Below are positions 22,601-32,400 of a stretch of 64,000 nt of DNA, piece after piece. Every line of letters begins with the position of its first letter. The first letter of the stretch is position 1. The translations under genes and the position numbers were made by a program. The notes beneath the pieces are model-generated. The model searched no databases. It was not told where the DNA came from and worked only from the letters and a program-made list of their open reading frames with translations. The DNA comes from Meghimatium bilineatum (lineage: Eukaryota > Mollusca > Gastropoda > Stylommatophora > Philomycidae): assembly GCA_034231615.1 (NCBI GenBank), contig CM067312.1:4629001-4693000 (forward strand), given 5' to 3'.

Positions 22601-23929
22601 CAGACCATCGTCTGCCAAAGATACTTCTCTATAGTGGGCTGGAAAAGGGTACACGATCTCAAGGTGGCCAAAAGAAGCGCTACAAGGACTCGTTAAAGAC
22701 CTCACTGAAAGCCTTTGAAATAGACCACTTTGGAAGAACTTGCACAAAATAGATCTACATGGCGTTCTACAGTCAAAAAGAGCACATCATCTTGTAAAAG
22801 AGGAGAAATGCAGCAGCTCAACAGTGGAGAGTAGCTAGAAAGTCACGGATAGACCAAAATCCATCTACAGTTGGTCATTCAATGCCTAAACTTTCCAAGG
22901 AATTTACAGCTCGAATAGGGCTCATTAGTCATCTATGAACTATTAGGTATGGGTATAATTCAAACTGAATTTTCAAAAGTGGATGTAAAAACATGGTCAT
23001 CATCATAATTTATGATGGACGAACACACACACACACAGGTTAAAATGGAATAGAAACAATGCTGAAGTTGGATGTGTCTGGCTGAAAGGTGCAGATATCA
23101 CAACCAAGCTGTAAACCATGATACAACACATTTAACAGAGGATCTTGGTTGTAATAACAGGCTATCTGCCTGCAGAATTGATTGCTGTCCTTGTTTTTTA
23201 ATTTTATAATCGTCAGCGTTTTTGTTGCATTATAATTAGTTTCGCAACAAACTTTGACACTTTATGTCACAAAATTGTATGATCTCTAAACTTTGACACT
23301 TTATGTCACAAAATTGTATGATCTCTAAACTTTGACACTTTATGTCACAAAATTGTATGATCTCTAAACTTTGACACTTTATGTCACAAAATTGTATGCT
23401 GTCTGAACTTTGACACTTTATGTCACAAAATTGTATGATCTCTAAACTTTGACACTTTATGTCACAAAATTGTATGATCTCTAAACTTTGACACTTTATG
23501 TCATGAAATTGTATGATCTCTAAACTTTGACACTTTATGTCACAAAATTGTATGCTGTCTGAACTTTGACACTTTATGTCACAAAATTGTATGATCTCTA
23601 AACACAAAGTACCAAAAATTCAAGGCAAACCTAAATGTCTGAATATGGTAACACTGCTCATACATCAGTGCCTCTAAGATATTCTGTGTTAAGGAAAAAG
23701 ACATATCCGTTTTATGTATTATATGTATAGTAACATATAGTCATTTAACAATTTTTTTATTTTAACCAGTGTAAGCTTCCAAAGACGTCAATGTGAGGTG
23801 CAGGTCTTGAGAAAGTGCAATGGGAACCTTGCGGATATCATGGAGCAGTTTTACCGACAGACGCAGCCAGCGTCCTGCGCAGAGTTAGACAACAATCATG
23901 AAAGAGACAGTGATAACAAGATAGAATAA
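16619..23929 (+). CDS. Secreted cysteine-rich protein of unknown function, 5 exons
   Basis: Not recognised. Exons 16619-16643, 19520-19727, 20252-20388, 22016-22181 and 23770-23929 join in frame (696 nt, 231 residues, TAA). The N-terminus MKIYCLAIVLTACAVTA is a clear signal peptide, with likely cleavage before HNPFNG. The mature part has ten cysteines, several potential N-glycosylation sites (NIT, NSS, NDS, NIS) and predicted helical content. A loose pattern recurs: a leucine-rich segment ending in Cys, then 10-20 residues to another Cys (LLSIIC/FVECLD, YEGLC/ALNCL, METLLC/RRQCEV). Introns 2-4 fall within zero to four residues after the first Cys of each unit, suggesting internal duplication. 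There is no transmembrane segment after the signal. It is probably an extracellular or haemolymph protein; the function is open. The intact reading frame, junctions, TATA box and poly(A) signal make a real gene likely. Confidence 0.85.
16722..16930 (-). mobile_element. RTE-like LINE C-terminal fragment in intron 1
   Basis: The - strand reads NLEHLVTTGKVKRGRDRGRQ, then a segment with DRVLWRNMIAYTTRHVT. This is the characteristic end of RTE-type endonuclease-reverse transcriptases (family pattern). Confidence 0.75.
16950..17155. repeat. Minisatellite, 54-bp unit, about 4 copies
   Basis: The unit contains cagcctatcctgagacaaga. Being a multiple of 3, it leaves frames open on both strands, which is not evidence of coding. 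Confidence 0.9.
17156..17815. other. No gene seen; intron 1
   Basis: 17385-17520 resembles the dispersed repeat at 61780-61950 (ttagtagatgacatgcct). The more GC-rich stretch 17580-17770 shows no recognisable protein. Confidence 0.4.
17825..17985 (+). repeat. Dispersed SINE-like repeat, family A
   Basis: Same order as other copies, with an (AT)n insertion in place of the tagatttccag segment, then gagaatggagatgcactg and tttgcgccaatggc. Confidence 0.72.
18165..18295. repeat. 24-bp minisatellite, 5 copies
   Basis: The unit contains tctagtctatcgtcttcttg. Confidence 0.9.
18337..18640 (+). mobile_element. Endonuclease-RT LINE C-terminal fragment in intron 1
   Basis: Open frame with [35 protein letters not shown] and GRPRKRWIDNIK. 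This is the C-terminal end of LINE reverse transcriptases. Related fragments lie at 39426-39965 and 44575-44770 (- strand). Confidence 0.78.
18866..19035 (-). repeat. Single copy of the element that forms the 19.2-kb palindrome
   Basis: 18881-18990 matches the left arm and the spacer of the 19205-19504 palindrome (ccgttctacggcaccaaatc, cagtacttgactaaccgcat, ctccagaaaaagatg). On its - strand it carries a B-box-like ggttctcatag-type end, so it may be tRNA-derived. Confidence 0.75.
19205..19504. repeat. Palindrome: 134-bp arms, 32-bp spacer
   Basis: 19205-19338 and 19371-19504 are exact reverse complements as far as I can read them, base by base (symmetry sum 38709). The spacer is 19339-19370. 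The right arm ends 15 bp before exon 2 of the secreted-protein gene. Confidence 0.95.
19520..19727 (+). CDS. Secreted protein exon 2
   Basis: Begins with the rest of the signal peptide (VLTACAVTA), then the first cysteine unit. The acceptor is tatacag with almost no pyrimidine tract; it sits 15 bp after a 134-bp palindrome arm. Donor TGTGG|gtgagt, phase 2. This donor is copied five more times downstream. Confidence 0.82.
19719..19915 (+). repeat. Minisatellite built on the exon 2 splice donor, 34-bp unit, 6 copies
   Basis: TGTGG|gtgagt or gtaagc recurs with donors at 19728, 19762, 19796, 19830, 19864 and 19898, an exact 34-bp period. The first is the exon 2 donor. Confidence 0.93.
20008..20185. 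repeat. 29-bp minisatellite, 6 copies
   Basis: The unit contains gggattatttgataggagat. It ends about 70 bp before exon 3. Confidence 0.93.
20252..20388 (+). CDS. Secreted protein exon 3
   Basis: Encodes DKNGFVECLDSSLKKN and TQAYEGLCANIS. Acceptor cttacag, donor A|gtaagc, phase 1. Confidence 0.85.
20389..21135. other. Intron 3, AT-rich; weak repeat relics
   Basis: 20460-20640 (gaatccctctatagc ... ggtccggaccaagttgttat) recurs at 27795-27965 in the same orientation, so it is a dispersed repeat. 20835-20890 resembles the repeat at 61780. Confidence 0.55.
20462..20645 (+). repeat. Dispersed repeat, family G copy 1
   Basis: Shared with 27795-27965: gtggaatccctctatag, cttttcaaaatcctcaatta-like sequence, and the ggtccggac...gttgttata...gggatttgactata ending. 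Confidence 0.72.
21136..21992. repeat. Large minisatellite, 26-27-bp unit, about 32 copies
   Basis: The unit contains cacacatctctccttgaagt. Copies differ by one base length (ttataaccc or ttataccc) and at one site (gaag, gacg or gatg). It ends about 25 bp before the exon 4 acceptor. Confidence 0.95.
22016..22181 (+). CDS. Secreted protein exon 4
   Basis: Encodes EKNGVDALNCLSTMKMSSC and TRNTMETLLC. Acceptor ttgccag, donor AG|gtaagc, phase 2. It lies directly after the 0.85-kb 27-bp array. Confidence 0.87.
22454..22935 (+). mobile_element. RTE-like LINE C-terminal fragment in intron 4
   Basis: Reads IHWAGHLVRMPDHRLPKILL, GTRSQGGQKKRYKDSLKTSL and KAFEIDHFGRTC. Closely related to the end of the 2870-4010 fragment. 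Frame broken upstream. Confidence 0.82.
23235..23605. repeat. Minisatellite, 39-bp unit, about 9.5 copies
   Basis: The unit contains actttgacactttatgtcac. Two units carry ctgtctg in place of atctcta. Confidence 0.94.
23770..23929 (+). CDS. Secreted protein exon 5 and stop
   Basis: Encodes SVSFQRRQCEVQVLRKCNGN and ends ELDNNHERDSDNKIE then TAA. The acceptor has a good pyrimidine tract (tattttaaccag). Confidence 0.85.
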
Positions 23930-24080
23930 TGTGTCTGTTTAAAACTGACCACTGTCTGATAGTCTTAGACTTCGGATATGAAAGATTTTCTGATGAGAAT
24001 ACTCATGATGATACTATAAATATCACAAATTTACATAAAATTATAGTATATTTACACAATTATACTGGTCACGATTTGGT

Positions 24081-24086
24081 AATAAA
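24081..24086 (+). terminator. Poly(A) signal AATAAA of the secreted-protein gene
   Basis: Canonical hexamer about 150 bp after the stop codon, followed by T/G-rich sequence (tttgtgtttt) at 24101-24110. Confidence 0.65.
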
Positions 24087-24379
24087 CAAATGTATGCAAA
24101 TTTGTGTTTTCTTATATAATAATTAAATGAGTAATTTTCAGTTGATCGTGTATGAAACCATCTCCTGCTGTTCAGATTGTTTCCAAGTTTATTGGCATTG
24201 CTTTTCTTTGGAACTAAACCTTGGAGCAGAGAGAGGGTTAGTACAAATGGGCAAGACACTTTCTCCACAAAACCTGCCCCGGACAAGCAATCTTGTGTGA
24301 AACATAGGGACTGTGTGTCTGGGCAATTTAATCAATTTGAGAGTCTCATAGTTCATTTGAAACTATACAACAACCTTCC

Positions 24380-24640
24380 GCCAGGGTTTGAAAGGGAAGC
24401 AAAGAATAGTAACACTATTTACATTTCATACATTTTGTGTGAGGAGATTAAGGAAGTTTTGGGGTGAAGTTGGCTGTTTCATCTCATATAAGGTCAAAGT
24501 GACTCAGAAACCATGCTGAAATTGTGTCAGGTTGAAAGGTGCACAAATATTGCAGCAAAGCTGTAAACCATGACACAACACTTTCGGTTTTCTTGAAGAC
24601 CTCCTGTAATTTGTGGGAGTTTAAGAATGAATGCAGAAGA
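24380..24640 (-). repeat. Composite SINE (family A head plus conserved 3' module)
   Basis: On the - strand it has the family A start, catggtttacagctttgctg, acctgacacaatttcagc, then gacagccaactt-like and ccttaatctcctcac-like segments. Same layout as 32030-32330. Confidence 0.65.
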
Positions 24641-24744
24641 AAAATATAGAAACAATATGACATTGCTTTTTTTAAAAACAATTGTTGCATTTTAGTCACT
24701 ACTTAACTTACCAGGTATGTTTAGAAAACATTGCCAGTGTTATG

Positions 24745-25985
24745 TGAATCAGTTATCAGGGGAAATATTAACAAAGGAAGAAACTCCTATATATCTTGGA
24801 GTAAAACTAGACACGCAACTAGACACTAACAGACCACATGGAAAAACTAGACAGGCAAATAGACACTAACAGACCACATGGAAAAACTAGACACGCAACT
24901 AGACACTAACAGACCACATGGAAAAACTAGACAGGCAAATAGACACTAACAGACCACATGGAAAAACTAGACAGGCAAATAGACACTAACAGACCACATG
25001 GAAAAACTAGACACGCAACTAGACACTAACAGACCACATGGAAAAACTAGACAGGCAACTAGACACTAACAGACCACATGGAAAAACTAGACAGACAACT
25101 AGACACTAACAGACCACATGGAAAAATTAGACAGACAACTAGACACTAACAGACCACATGGAAAATCTCAGAGGAAAAAATTAGTAAATGTCAAAAACCT
25201 CATTAAGAGACTAGCTAGTAAAAATTGGGGGGAACAGACAAACAGACTCTCCACAACTGTATCTTGACTGTGTGAGATCAGTAATGGATTATAGTCTTTC
25301 TCTCCAGACCATTGTGAGCAATACTACTATCTCATCCCTGAATAGGGTGCAGAGCCAAGCTCAGAGACTAATCTGTAGAGAGATGTACATTCAACAGTAT
25401 GTGAGATAGATGCAAATGTAGAACCGCTGGATATCACATGGAAAAGAAGAACTGGCAGAAGTGGTAGAAAGGTACACAAGACAAAAGAATGACCATCCAA
25501 ATAAAATATTTATTCACACTTAGAAACAAACAAAAAGACTAAAACAACTGTCTCTAATGGATATATCCAGAGAGGAAGAGGACAAATACCATCTACCGCA
25601 AGAGAGAACTAGAAAACAAATACCTTGGACCACCCCCTTGGGAGAACTTGCACCAACCAACTATCCAAACAAAATTACTAGATAAAACAGCCAATAAGGG
25701 AACACTACCATGAATTCTGAGGACATGTGCTCTAGAAACTATAAACATCTACCCATCATCAACAATCAAGGCCTACACTGATGAATCAGCTTTCAAGGCC
25801 ACCTGTTTTGCAGGATATGTAATTTATATACGATACCCTGATGGATCTGCCTGCGAGTTCTGTGACTCTTGTGACGAAAATTGCTCAAATTATGAAGCAG
25901 AGGCTGAGGCCATCAAGACAGCCATTGAGTTAATACACCAAAATGTATACTTGGGATGTTGGCTCTAGTGATGACCTCAATCACA
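24745..25985 (+). mobile_element. LINE fragment with reverse transcriptase end and RNase H domain
   Basis: Reads TKEETPIYLGVKLDTQLDT, then after an array LRSVMDYSLSLQTIVSNTTI and SLNRVQSQAQRLICR, and finally IKAYTDESAFKATCFAGYVI and NYEAEAEAIKTAIELI. The YTDxSA...EAEA pattern is an RNase H domain. Such a domain after the RT marks R1/I/jockey-group LINEs. Stops and frameshifts present. Confidence 0.78.
24815..25162. repeat. 40-bp minisatellite inside the LINE, about 8.5 copies
   Basis: The unit contains agacactaacagaccacatg. It expands the LINE segment that follows LGVKLDTQLDT. Copies alternate acacgcaact and acaggcaaat. Confidence 0.93.
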
Positions 25986-26234
25986 GATACTTTATATTGC
26001 CACTTTATCTCAGAAGTTTTGATACAGTTTGTGTGCAAGTGATTTAACACTTTACTGACCAGCTATACAGAGCGTACTTATTTCTCATTACTAAGGGTGT
26101 TCCCAAATTATTTAGATGCTGACACCACCTAGCATTATTGTTTGTGTGTTTGGTTACCAAGGTTACATAAATGGAAATTCGATGACCGTTAAAGATGGTC
26201 TGTAAAGTGTTAACACTCTGGCATGTCTGCTGTA

Positions 26235-26375
26235 CACAGTCCACGTATGACGAGTGTATAGCAAGGTACACAGTCCACATGTGACGAGTGTATAGCAAGG
26301 TACACATTCGATGCATGATAAGTGTATAGCAAGGTACACAGTCCACGTGTGACGAGTGTATAGCAAGGTACTGAG
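26235..26375. repeat. Minisatellite, about 34-bp unit, 4 copies
   Basis: The unit contains gacgagtgtatagcaaggta. Confidence 0.88.
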
Positions 26376-26689
26376 TACAATGGCATGATATGTTTAATTC
26401 TGTGGTGATGCTAATGCCCTTCTATTCCCACACATTGTTGTACAGTCCGCTGAATGCAACAGTCGACTTAGAGATTTTGTTGTTGACTTCAGCATCAATG
26501 TCATTGACCCTGACGAAAGTACTATCAAGATAAGTTAATTTAAGATTAAATAGCTCTCCATCTGTCCTATATTTAATTTTTATTCCATCATTTTCACAAC
26601 CCTGGAGACTGTCGATAAGCAGGGCAGTGAACATCGTGCTGAAAAGAGTTGGGGCCAGCACCCAGCCCAATTTTTTGTTTTTTTTTGCA

Positions 26690-26850
26690 TTGTTTTTACC
26701 TCTTTACGCTTGACACATCCAACTTGAGCATGATCTATGGGTCACTGTGACCCTCTATGGGATGAGACAGCCAACTACGAATCTCCTTTTCACTTCTTCT
26801 GACTAACATGACAGTTAAATGTCGCTATTCTTGCTCCCCTTTCAGGCCCT
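26690..26850 (+). repeat. Composite SINE, 3' part
   Basis: acgcttgacacatccaac, tgggtcactgtgaccctcta, gggatgagacagccaact, then gtcgctattcttgctcccc. Same order as 32160-32330. Confidence 0.72.
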
Positions 26851-26984
26851 GGCAACACAATGATCTGGTGATCGTTCTATTATTGAATCTTAATACAGAT
26901 TTAGTCTATGAAGGATTTCTCCTCGTGTATACAGATTCCTCTTGAATACCATTTTTAGAAGAAAATAAGATAATTTGTTAGTGG

Positions 26985-27450
26985 AATCCAGAAGGGGAGC
27001 AAAGAATAGTGACACTGTATACTTATTATTCATGTTGTAAGAGACAACTAAGAAGGACGGGATAGAGTTGGCTGTCTTATTCGATGACATGATTTATTCC
27101 ATTCTCTGGACCACATTCTGCAGGAGTGAGAGATACTGGACCATATTCTGCAGGAGTGAGAGATACTGGACCATATTCTGCAGGAGTGAGAGATACTGGA
27201 CCACATTCTACAGGAGAGAGATACTGTATCACATTCTACAGGAGAGAGATACTGTATCACATTCTACAGGAGAGAGATACTGTATCACATTCTACAGGAG
27301 AGAGATACTGTATCACATTCTACAGGAGAGAGATACTGTATCACATTCTACAGGAGAGAGATACTGTATCACATTCTACAGGAGAGAGATACTGTATCAC
27401 ATTCTACAGGAGTGAGAGATACTGGACCACATTCTGCAGGAGTGAGAGAA
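26985..27450 (-). repeat. Composite SINE with an internally expanded array
   Basis: 26985-27085 is the SINE 3' module reversed (ggggagcaaagaatagtgac, gatagagttggctgtc). 27105-27440 is a tandem array (35-bp, then 28-bp units, about 11 copies; contains attctacaggagagagatac), a repeat of the family A segment around the tccagagaatg site. Confidence 0.85.
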
Positions 27451-27794
27451 TGAATGTAGAAGAAAAAGACCAGGTATTGGCTAGAGAAACAACAGCGAAC
27501 AAACACATGCATATATCACATAGTGGTATTGGGTCAAAGGGCATGAGCCCATGAACAGCAGAATAGGCAACCAACCAACTTAGAAAGACAATAAAATGTG
27601 GTTATAACACTGCAAGTAAAATTAAATCAAATAACACATATTCCTTGGAAGATAAAAGTAGTTTAATAGAATCCTCCACACAAGGACTACTACCACATAA
27701 ACACTTTCATACAAAAAGCAATTACAGGCACTTCTGAATTAGTTCATTGCCTTAGTTGCAAAAATAAGTTACAATGGACATGACTTAAACCTCT

Positions 27795-27965
27795 AATACA
27801 GTAGAATCCCTCTATAGTGCATCCCTTTATAACACATTTTCTTATTTAACAACACTTTCAATTATATTTATTTTATATTATTTGTACTGTATATAGCAAA
27901 TTTCTGTTATTACATACATATCTTATCGGTCCGGACAAAGTTGTTATAACGGGATTTGACTATAT
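27795..27965 (+). repeat. Dispersed repeat, family G copy 2
   Basis: Matches 20462-20645 in order and orientation: agaatccctctatag, atttctgttattacata, ggtccggacaaagttgttat. Confidence 0.72.
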
Positions 27966-28195
27966 GTAAAATATCGTTAGCGTCACTTCCTGTAAGTGCC
28001 TTACTGATGATGATGATGATTAACACGTACACTGCCGTGGACAACAAGGATGGACAATTTCCCACTGAGATAGATGATTTTTGTTCTCTGTGAATATGAC
28101 TTTCTTCCAAGAGGAATTGTGCTTTCTATCAGTTATGTTATTCTATAGAATAAGGCAGAGTATCATGGACAATTAGAAAGACTAACATGAAAGTA
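27966..28195. other. No gene seen
   Basis: AT-rich with a short gat-triplet run at 28006-28020. Confidence 0.4.
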
Positions 28196-28345
28196 CGAGA
28201 ATGACAGAGTTAAATGCGAGACAGGGGTTACTTAATCATATCAGAAAGAGACAAACTTATTTTTTTGGACACATTATGAGACAGGGAGGTCTGGAGAACA
28301 TAGTTAGGCAACATAGATGGCAGAAAGATCGAGAATGACAAAATG
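28196..28345 (+). mobile_element. RTE-like LINE C-terminal fragment
   Basis: Reads LLNHIRKRQTYFFGHIMRQG and LENIVRQHRWQKDRE, the family's RKRQxxFxGHIMR...LE motif. Short and decayed. Confidence 0.62.
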
Positions 28346-28964
28346 AGAAAAATTTTAAAATATTAATACCATCTGTCATACAGTAATAACCAGGGGTCAG
28401 GGAATAACATTTGCGACAGAAAATACATCCCATTCATAGATATATCTTGACTAGGTGAAGGGGGTGTTGAAAAAAACCTCTTCATTTTTGCTGAATTTTT
28501 AACACTTTTACCGACCAGCAACCCATAACATGCATTACCAAGGGTGTTCACACATTTTTTAGACATCAACATCGCCGTCTTAAAAATTCTGTATAAAATC
28601 AAACTCGCAGGAGAGAGCTTTCAAACTATGTATGTGTCGTAATTAATGTTTACATTTTTTGAATGAATATGAAAGCCCCGGAGTTATTTCAATAACAAAT
28701 TGTTACTTATTATAATGCTGGCCATGGATTTACGTTATTTTCTATATATAACAAAATCTCGCCGTATAGAAATTTGGTTAATTCATGACTGACACTCTTA
28801 AACGACATTAGCAGACTGTATTTCATGGGCGTCGCCATTTTGGAATAACATATTATCCTGGATGAGCAATTTTTAGTAACACTCACTACTCCTGCTGCAT
28901 TTATGAAGAATAATAACGATTTCGATAATCGGTGAAGTTAGTCACCAAGGATAAAATTGGTAGC

Positions 28965-29090
28965 ATTCAGGATGTAGCCATCAACCCAGCTTTTTTTTGT
29001 CTGTAGTGATTTTCTAGACAAAATAAATATGTTCAGTAGTTTACCATTGCTTTCTGAAAGGTCTGGATGCTACAGAGCCAGACCATCAAG
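28965..29090 (-). repeat. tRNA-derived SINE, 3' part
   Basis: Reverse complement of the 12640 and 56785 element: gtagccatcaaccca, tgattttctagac, gttcagtagtttaccattgc. Confidence 0.78.
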
Positions 29091-29371
29091 GATGCATAAT
29101 GAAAATATGATGCCAGAGCCGGACAATCAAGGATACATAATGAAAATATGATGCCTGTTGAATGTGTTCAGTAAAGTGTCAATAACTTTGGGAGGAGTGG
29201 ATTATTTTACCCGCTTTTTTTGGGCTTGCTTCCTAGTATTCATTGTCATGTTCTGACTTCCTTAAGTCATGTTAAGTCATGTTAAGTCATGTTCTGACTT
29301 CCTTAAGTCATGTTAAGTCATGTTAAATCATGTTAAGTCATGTTCTGACTTCCTTATGTGCGGGTTTGTAT
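29091..29371. other. Sequence just downstream of the EIF2B5 stop
   Basis: Contains a two-copy 48-bp repeat (29078-29155, agccggacaatcaagga) and a 10-bp ttaagtcatg repeat (29263-29343). I see no AATAAA or ATTAAA on the - strand here, so the 3' UTR end is undefined. Confidence 0.5.
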
Positions 29372-29440
29372 TCATTGATCATCTTCGTCATCGCTAGACT
29401 CTTCTTCTGCCTCGTGTAGCCATTTGATAAAAGGCTGGGC
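29372..29440 (-). CDS. EIF2B5: EIF2B5 exon 17 (C-terminus and stop)
   Basis: Encodes [20 protein letters not shown], then the stop, against human QRFIQWLKEAEEESSEDD. This acidic tail is the family's C-terminal box. Acceptor tttcag. Confidence 0.97.
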   Translation of the reverse strand, partial: AQPFIKWLHEAEEESSDDEDDQ

Positions 29441-32400
29441 CTGAAAACAAAATAAGCAACAGACCATATCAATGTGAAAATGTTTACTGTGTGATATGCC
29501 AGAAACCAAATAAAAGTAAGCCAAACATGTACAAACTATAGACCTCTAACGGTGTGGAAATGGAGTTAACTTCAGGGCAAATATTATTTACACAGGAAAT
29601 AGTGCTGGTTGATACGAATATTATCCACACGAGAGCTTTCACAAAATCTGTGTTCATTTGAATGAAGAAGCAGGATGACAACATGGATGGGATATCTGAC
29701 CAGTTACAAAACTACATTTGTATGAAAACCTGGATGGGATATCTGACCAGTTACAAAACTACATTTGTATTCTTCTACAGTCAAGTCTTTGGCCATCTTT
29801 TATCTGTGACTCTGTGCCAGGATGGACTATGCCATCATCTCCAGATTGATCATAGCTGCAGTTTCCACTTTTGATTAATTTTTGGTAAACGGGTCTACCT
29901 TCTAACTTTTTAAAATAGAATCTGTGATATCACAAACTTTGTGTAATTCTTAGATGTCATTGATAGCTGGCTGATACAAAATGGTTAAAGTAATCACACG
30001 TTTGTTAAATTTACCTTCGATCAATAAACAAGTAGGTAGTACATCTGTTACAGTTGCGAGGACTGCTGCCGGATGCTAAGATCTGCACACCACCCACTGA
30101 AAGCCCATGCACCCAGCCCCTCCTAAATAAATATCTCTACCCCCCCCCACTCCTAATTGATGCGTAGTTATAGCCAAGGTAAATAATCGCTGAAAAACTT
30201 GTCATTTATTTTGGTCTGCTTTCTACAAGAAATACAGGCCTGTTTACCAAACATGAACCCAATTTTTCACTCCTTAGCTACATCTTGAAGTGTAGGTTTC
30301 TACGGGTTGGACATTCCTGGGCTTTTAAATGTAGATGATGATGATTTTTCCCCCCTAAAGTCTTGTTGAGTTGGTGATCCATACAGTATTGTTGAGTTGG
30401 TGATCCATACAGTATTGTTGAGTTGGTGATCCATACAGTATTGTTGAGTTGGTGATCCATACAGTATTGTTGAGTTGGTGATCCATACAGTATTGTTGAG
30501 TTGGTGATCCATACAGTATTGTTGAGTTGGTGATCCATACAGTATTGTTGAGTTGGTGATCCATACAGTATTGTTGAGTTGGTGATCCATACAGTATTGT
30601 TGAGTTGGTGATCCATACAGTATTGTTGAGTTGGTGATCCATACAGTATTGTTGAGTTGATTTAAACTACTGTGAGACAGCGCAGGTTGAGGTCTTTTGT
30701 GTTAGTCTTCTGAAGTTGACTTAGTGATCCATACAGTAGGTTAGTGACTGTTAAGGGTGTCTAGAAGTTTTTTTTCTGGCAGTTTAAAGGTAAGTGTAGT
30801 CAATAAGGAGGTGTTCCACTGTTTCATTGGGATGAGGGCAGTGTCTACAAGTGGGTAGTTTATCATCATGTGATATATTCTTTCCAGAACTAGTCTTCCC
30901 TAAAGATCTCTTGAATTGGTCTTGAGCAAGTTGTCCTGCCTCTTCTAGTGACATGCGCAGGCATTCTTGAATGTCTTTTGTCCAATGGCGTCTTGGGCAG
31001 CCTTTGCCCATGTTGCCTTTTATCATACCTTCCAGTAACACTCTCTTGATGTCGTCGTGTCTCTTATTGTGACAGAAAAAAAGTAGTTTTTTTTTCTTAC
31101 TGCAATACTAGATATAATACTGTAATATTCCAAAAGATAGTGCTGTGAGCAACGAGTGACAGTAAACAAGTTCATACAAGACATAATATAGACAAATGTA
31201 TTCAACACGTTACTTACCAATCTCTTCAAGAAACTGTGTCTGAGGGCTTCGTTAGACCCTGATGTAAAGTGAGAAGACTCATACCAACTGAAAATTGCCT
31301 TTTCTGTTAAAACATCTGCATCATACAGGAAGTTCAGCAGCTGCGGCAGGCGGGGTCGTAGGTCACTATGTGTTATCACAAAATCCTGATAAAGATGCAC
31401 AAAATTTCATAATTAACAGAGGGAAAAAAAATAGAGAGAAAACAAGGTAAGTCACATCACAATAGAAAATCACAACCAATAGAAATGAATATGAGAAAAA
31501 ACAGCTACAGGCAAAGTGAGTGAGAGAGAGAGAGAGAGAGAGAGAGTGAGAGAGAGAGAGAGGATAAGTCAGAGACCAGAAACAATATAAAAGAAGTCAA
31601 GCAGCTACAGACGAATGAAATGTGTCGCAGGGAGCCTGAAAGAGGTGTGGAGAATAGTGTAAAGAGTAAACATCATCTCAAGTCAAGACTGTAATCTGCC
31701 ATGCATGCTGTAAGAGGTGACTAATGACATTTTGGGGCAGAACTGGCTGCCCAATCTTATACAAGGTTAAAGTGACCCAGAAGCTATGCTGATGTGAGAT
31801 GTGTCAAGCTGTAAAGTCCATATATTCAACATACAAAAAGCAGAGACAGCAGACCTGGCCAGAGGATACAGATTTGAGGCAAAAGTTATGGGGCAGCAGC
31901 TCTGACCTGGAGAAGACAGTGGACTTTGTCTTGACGATGGGCCTGACAATATAGCATGACCACAGTTGCTGAATGCAGAAGAAGTCCATACATCGCAGCA
32001 AAGCTGTAAACCTTGATACAATATCTTCCGTTATCTAGACTAAATAATCTGCAAGCGTTTCTTCTTCTGCATTTGTTCTCAAACTCCTGCAGATTAGCAG
32101 GATGTAGTCCGGAGAACGGAATGCATTGTGTCATGGTTTACAGTTTTGCTGTGATATCTGCGCCTTTCGACCTAACACATCTGACTTTAGCATGGCTTTG
32201 GGTCACGGACCCTATATGGGATGGGACAGCCAACTCCATCCCATAACCTCCTTAGTCGCCTTTTACGACATGCGTGGAAGGTAAACAGTGTTGCTATTCT
32301 TTGCTCCCCTTTCGGGCCCCGTCATTACAAAGGCGGTGCAAGCGTTTGAGAATGAATGCAGGAGAAACAGCCACAGAATAGAGAAAAAAAAAGTCACAGA

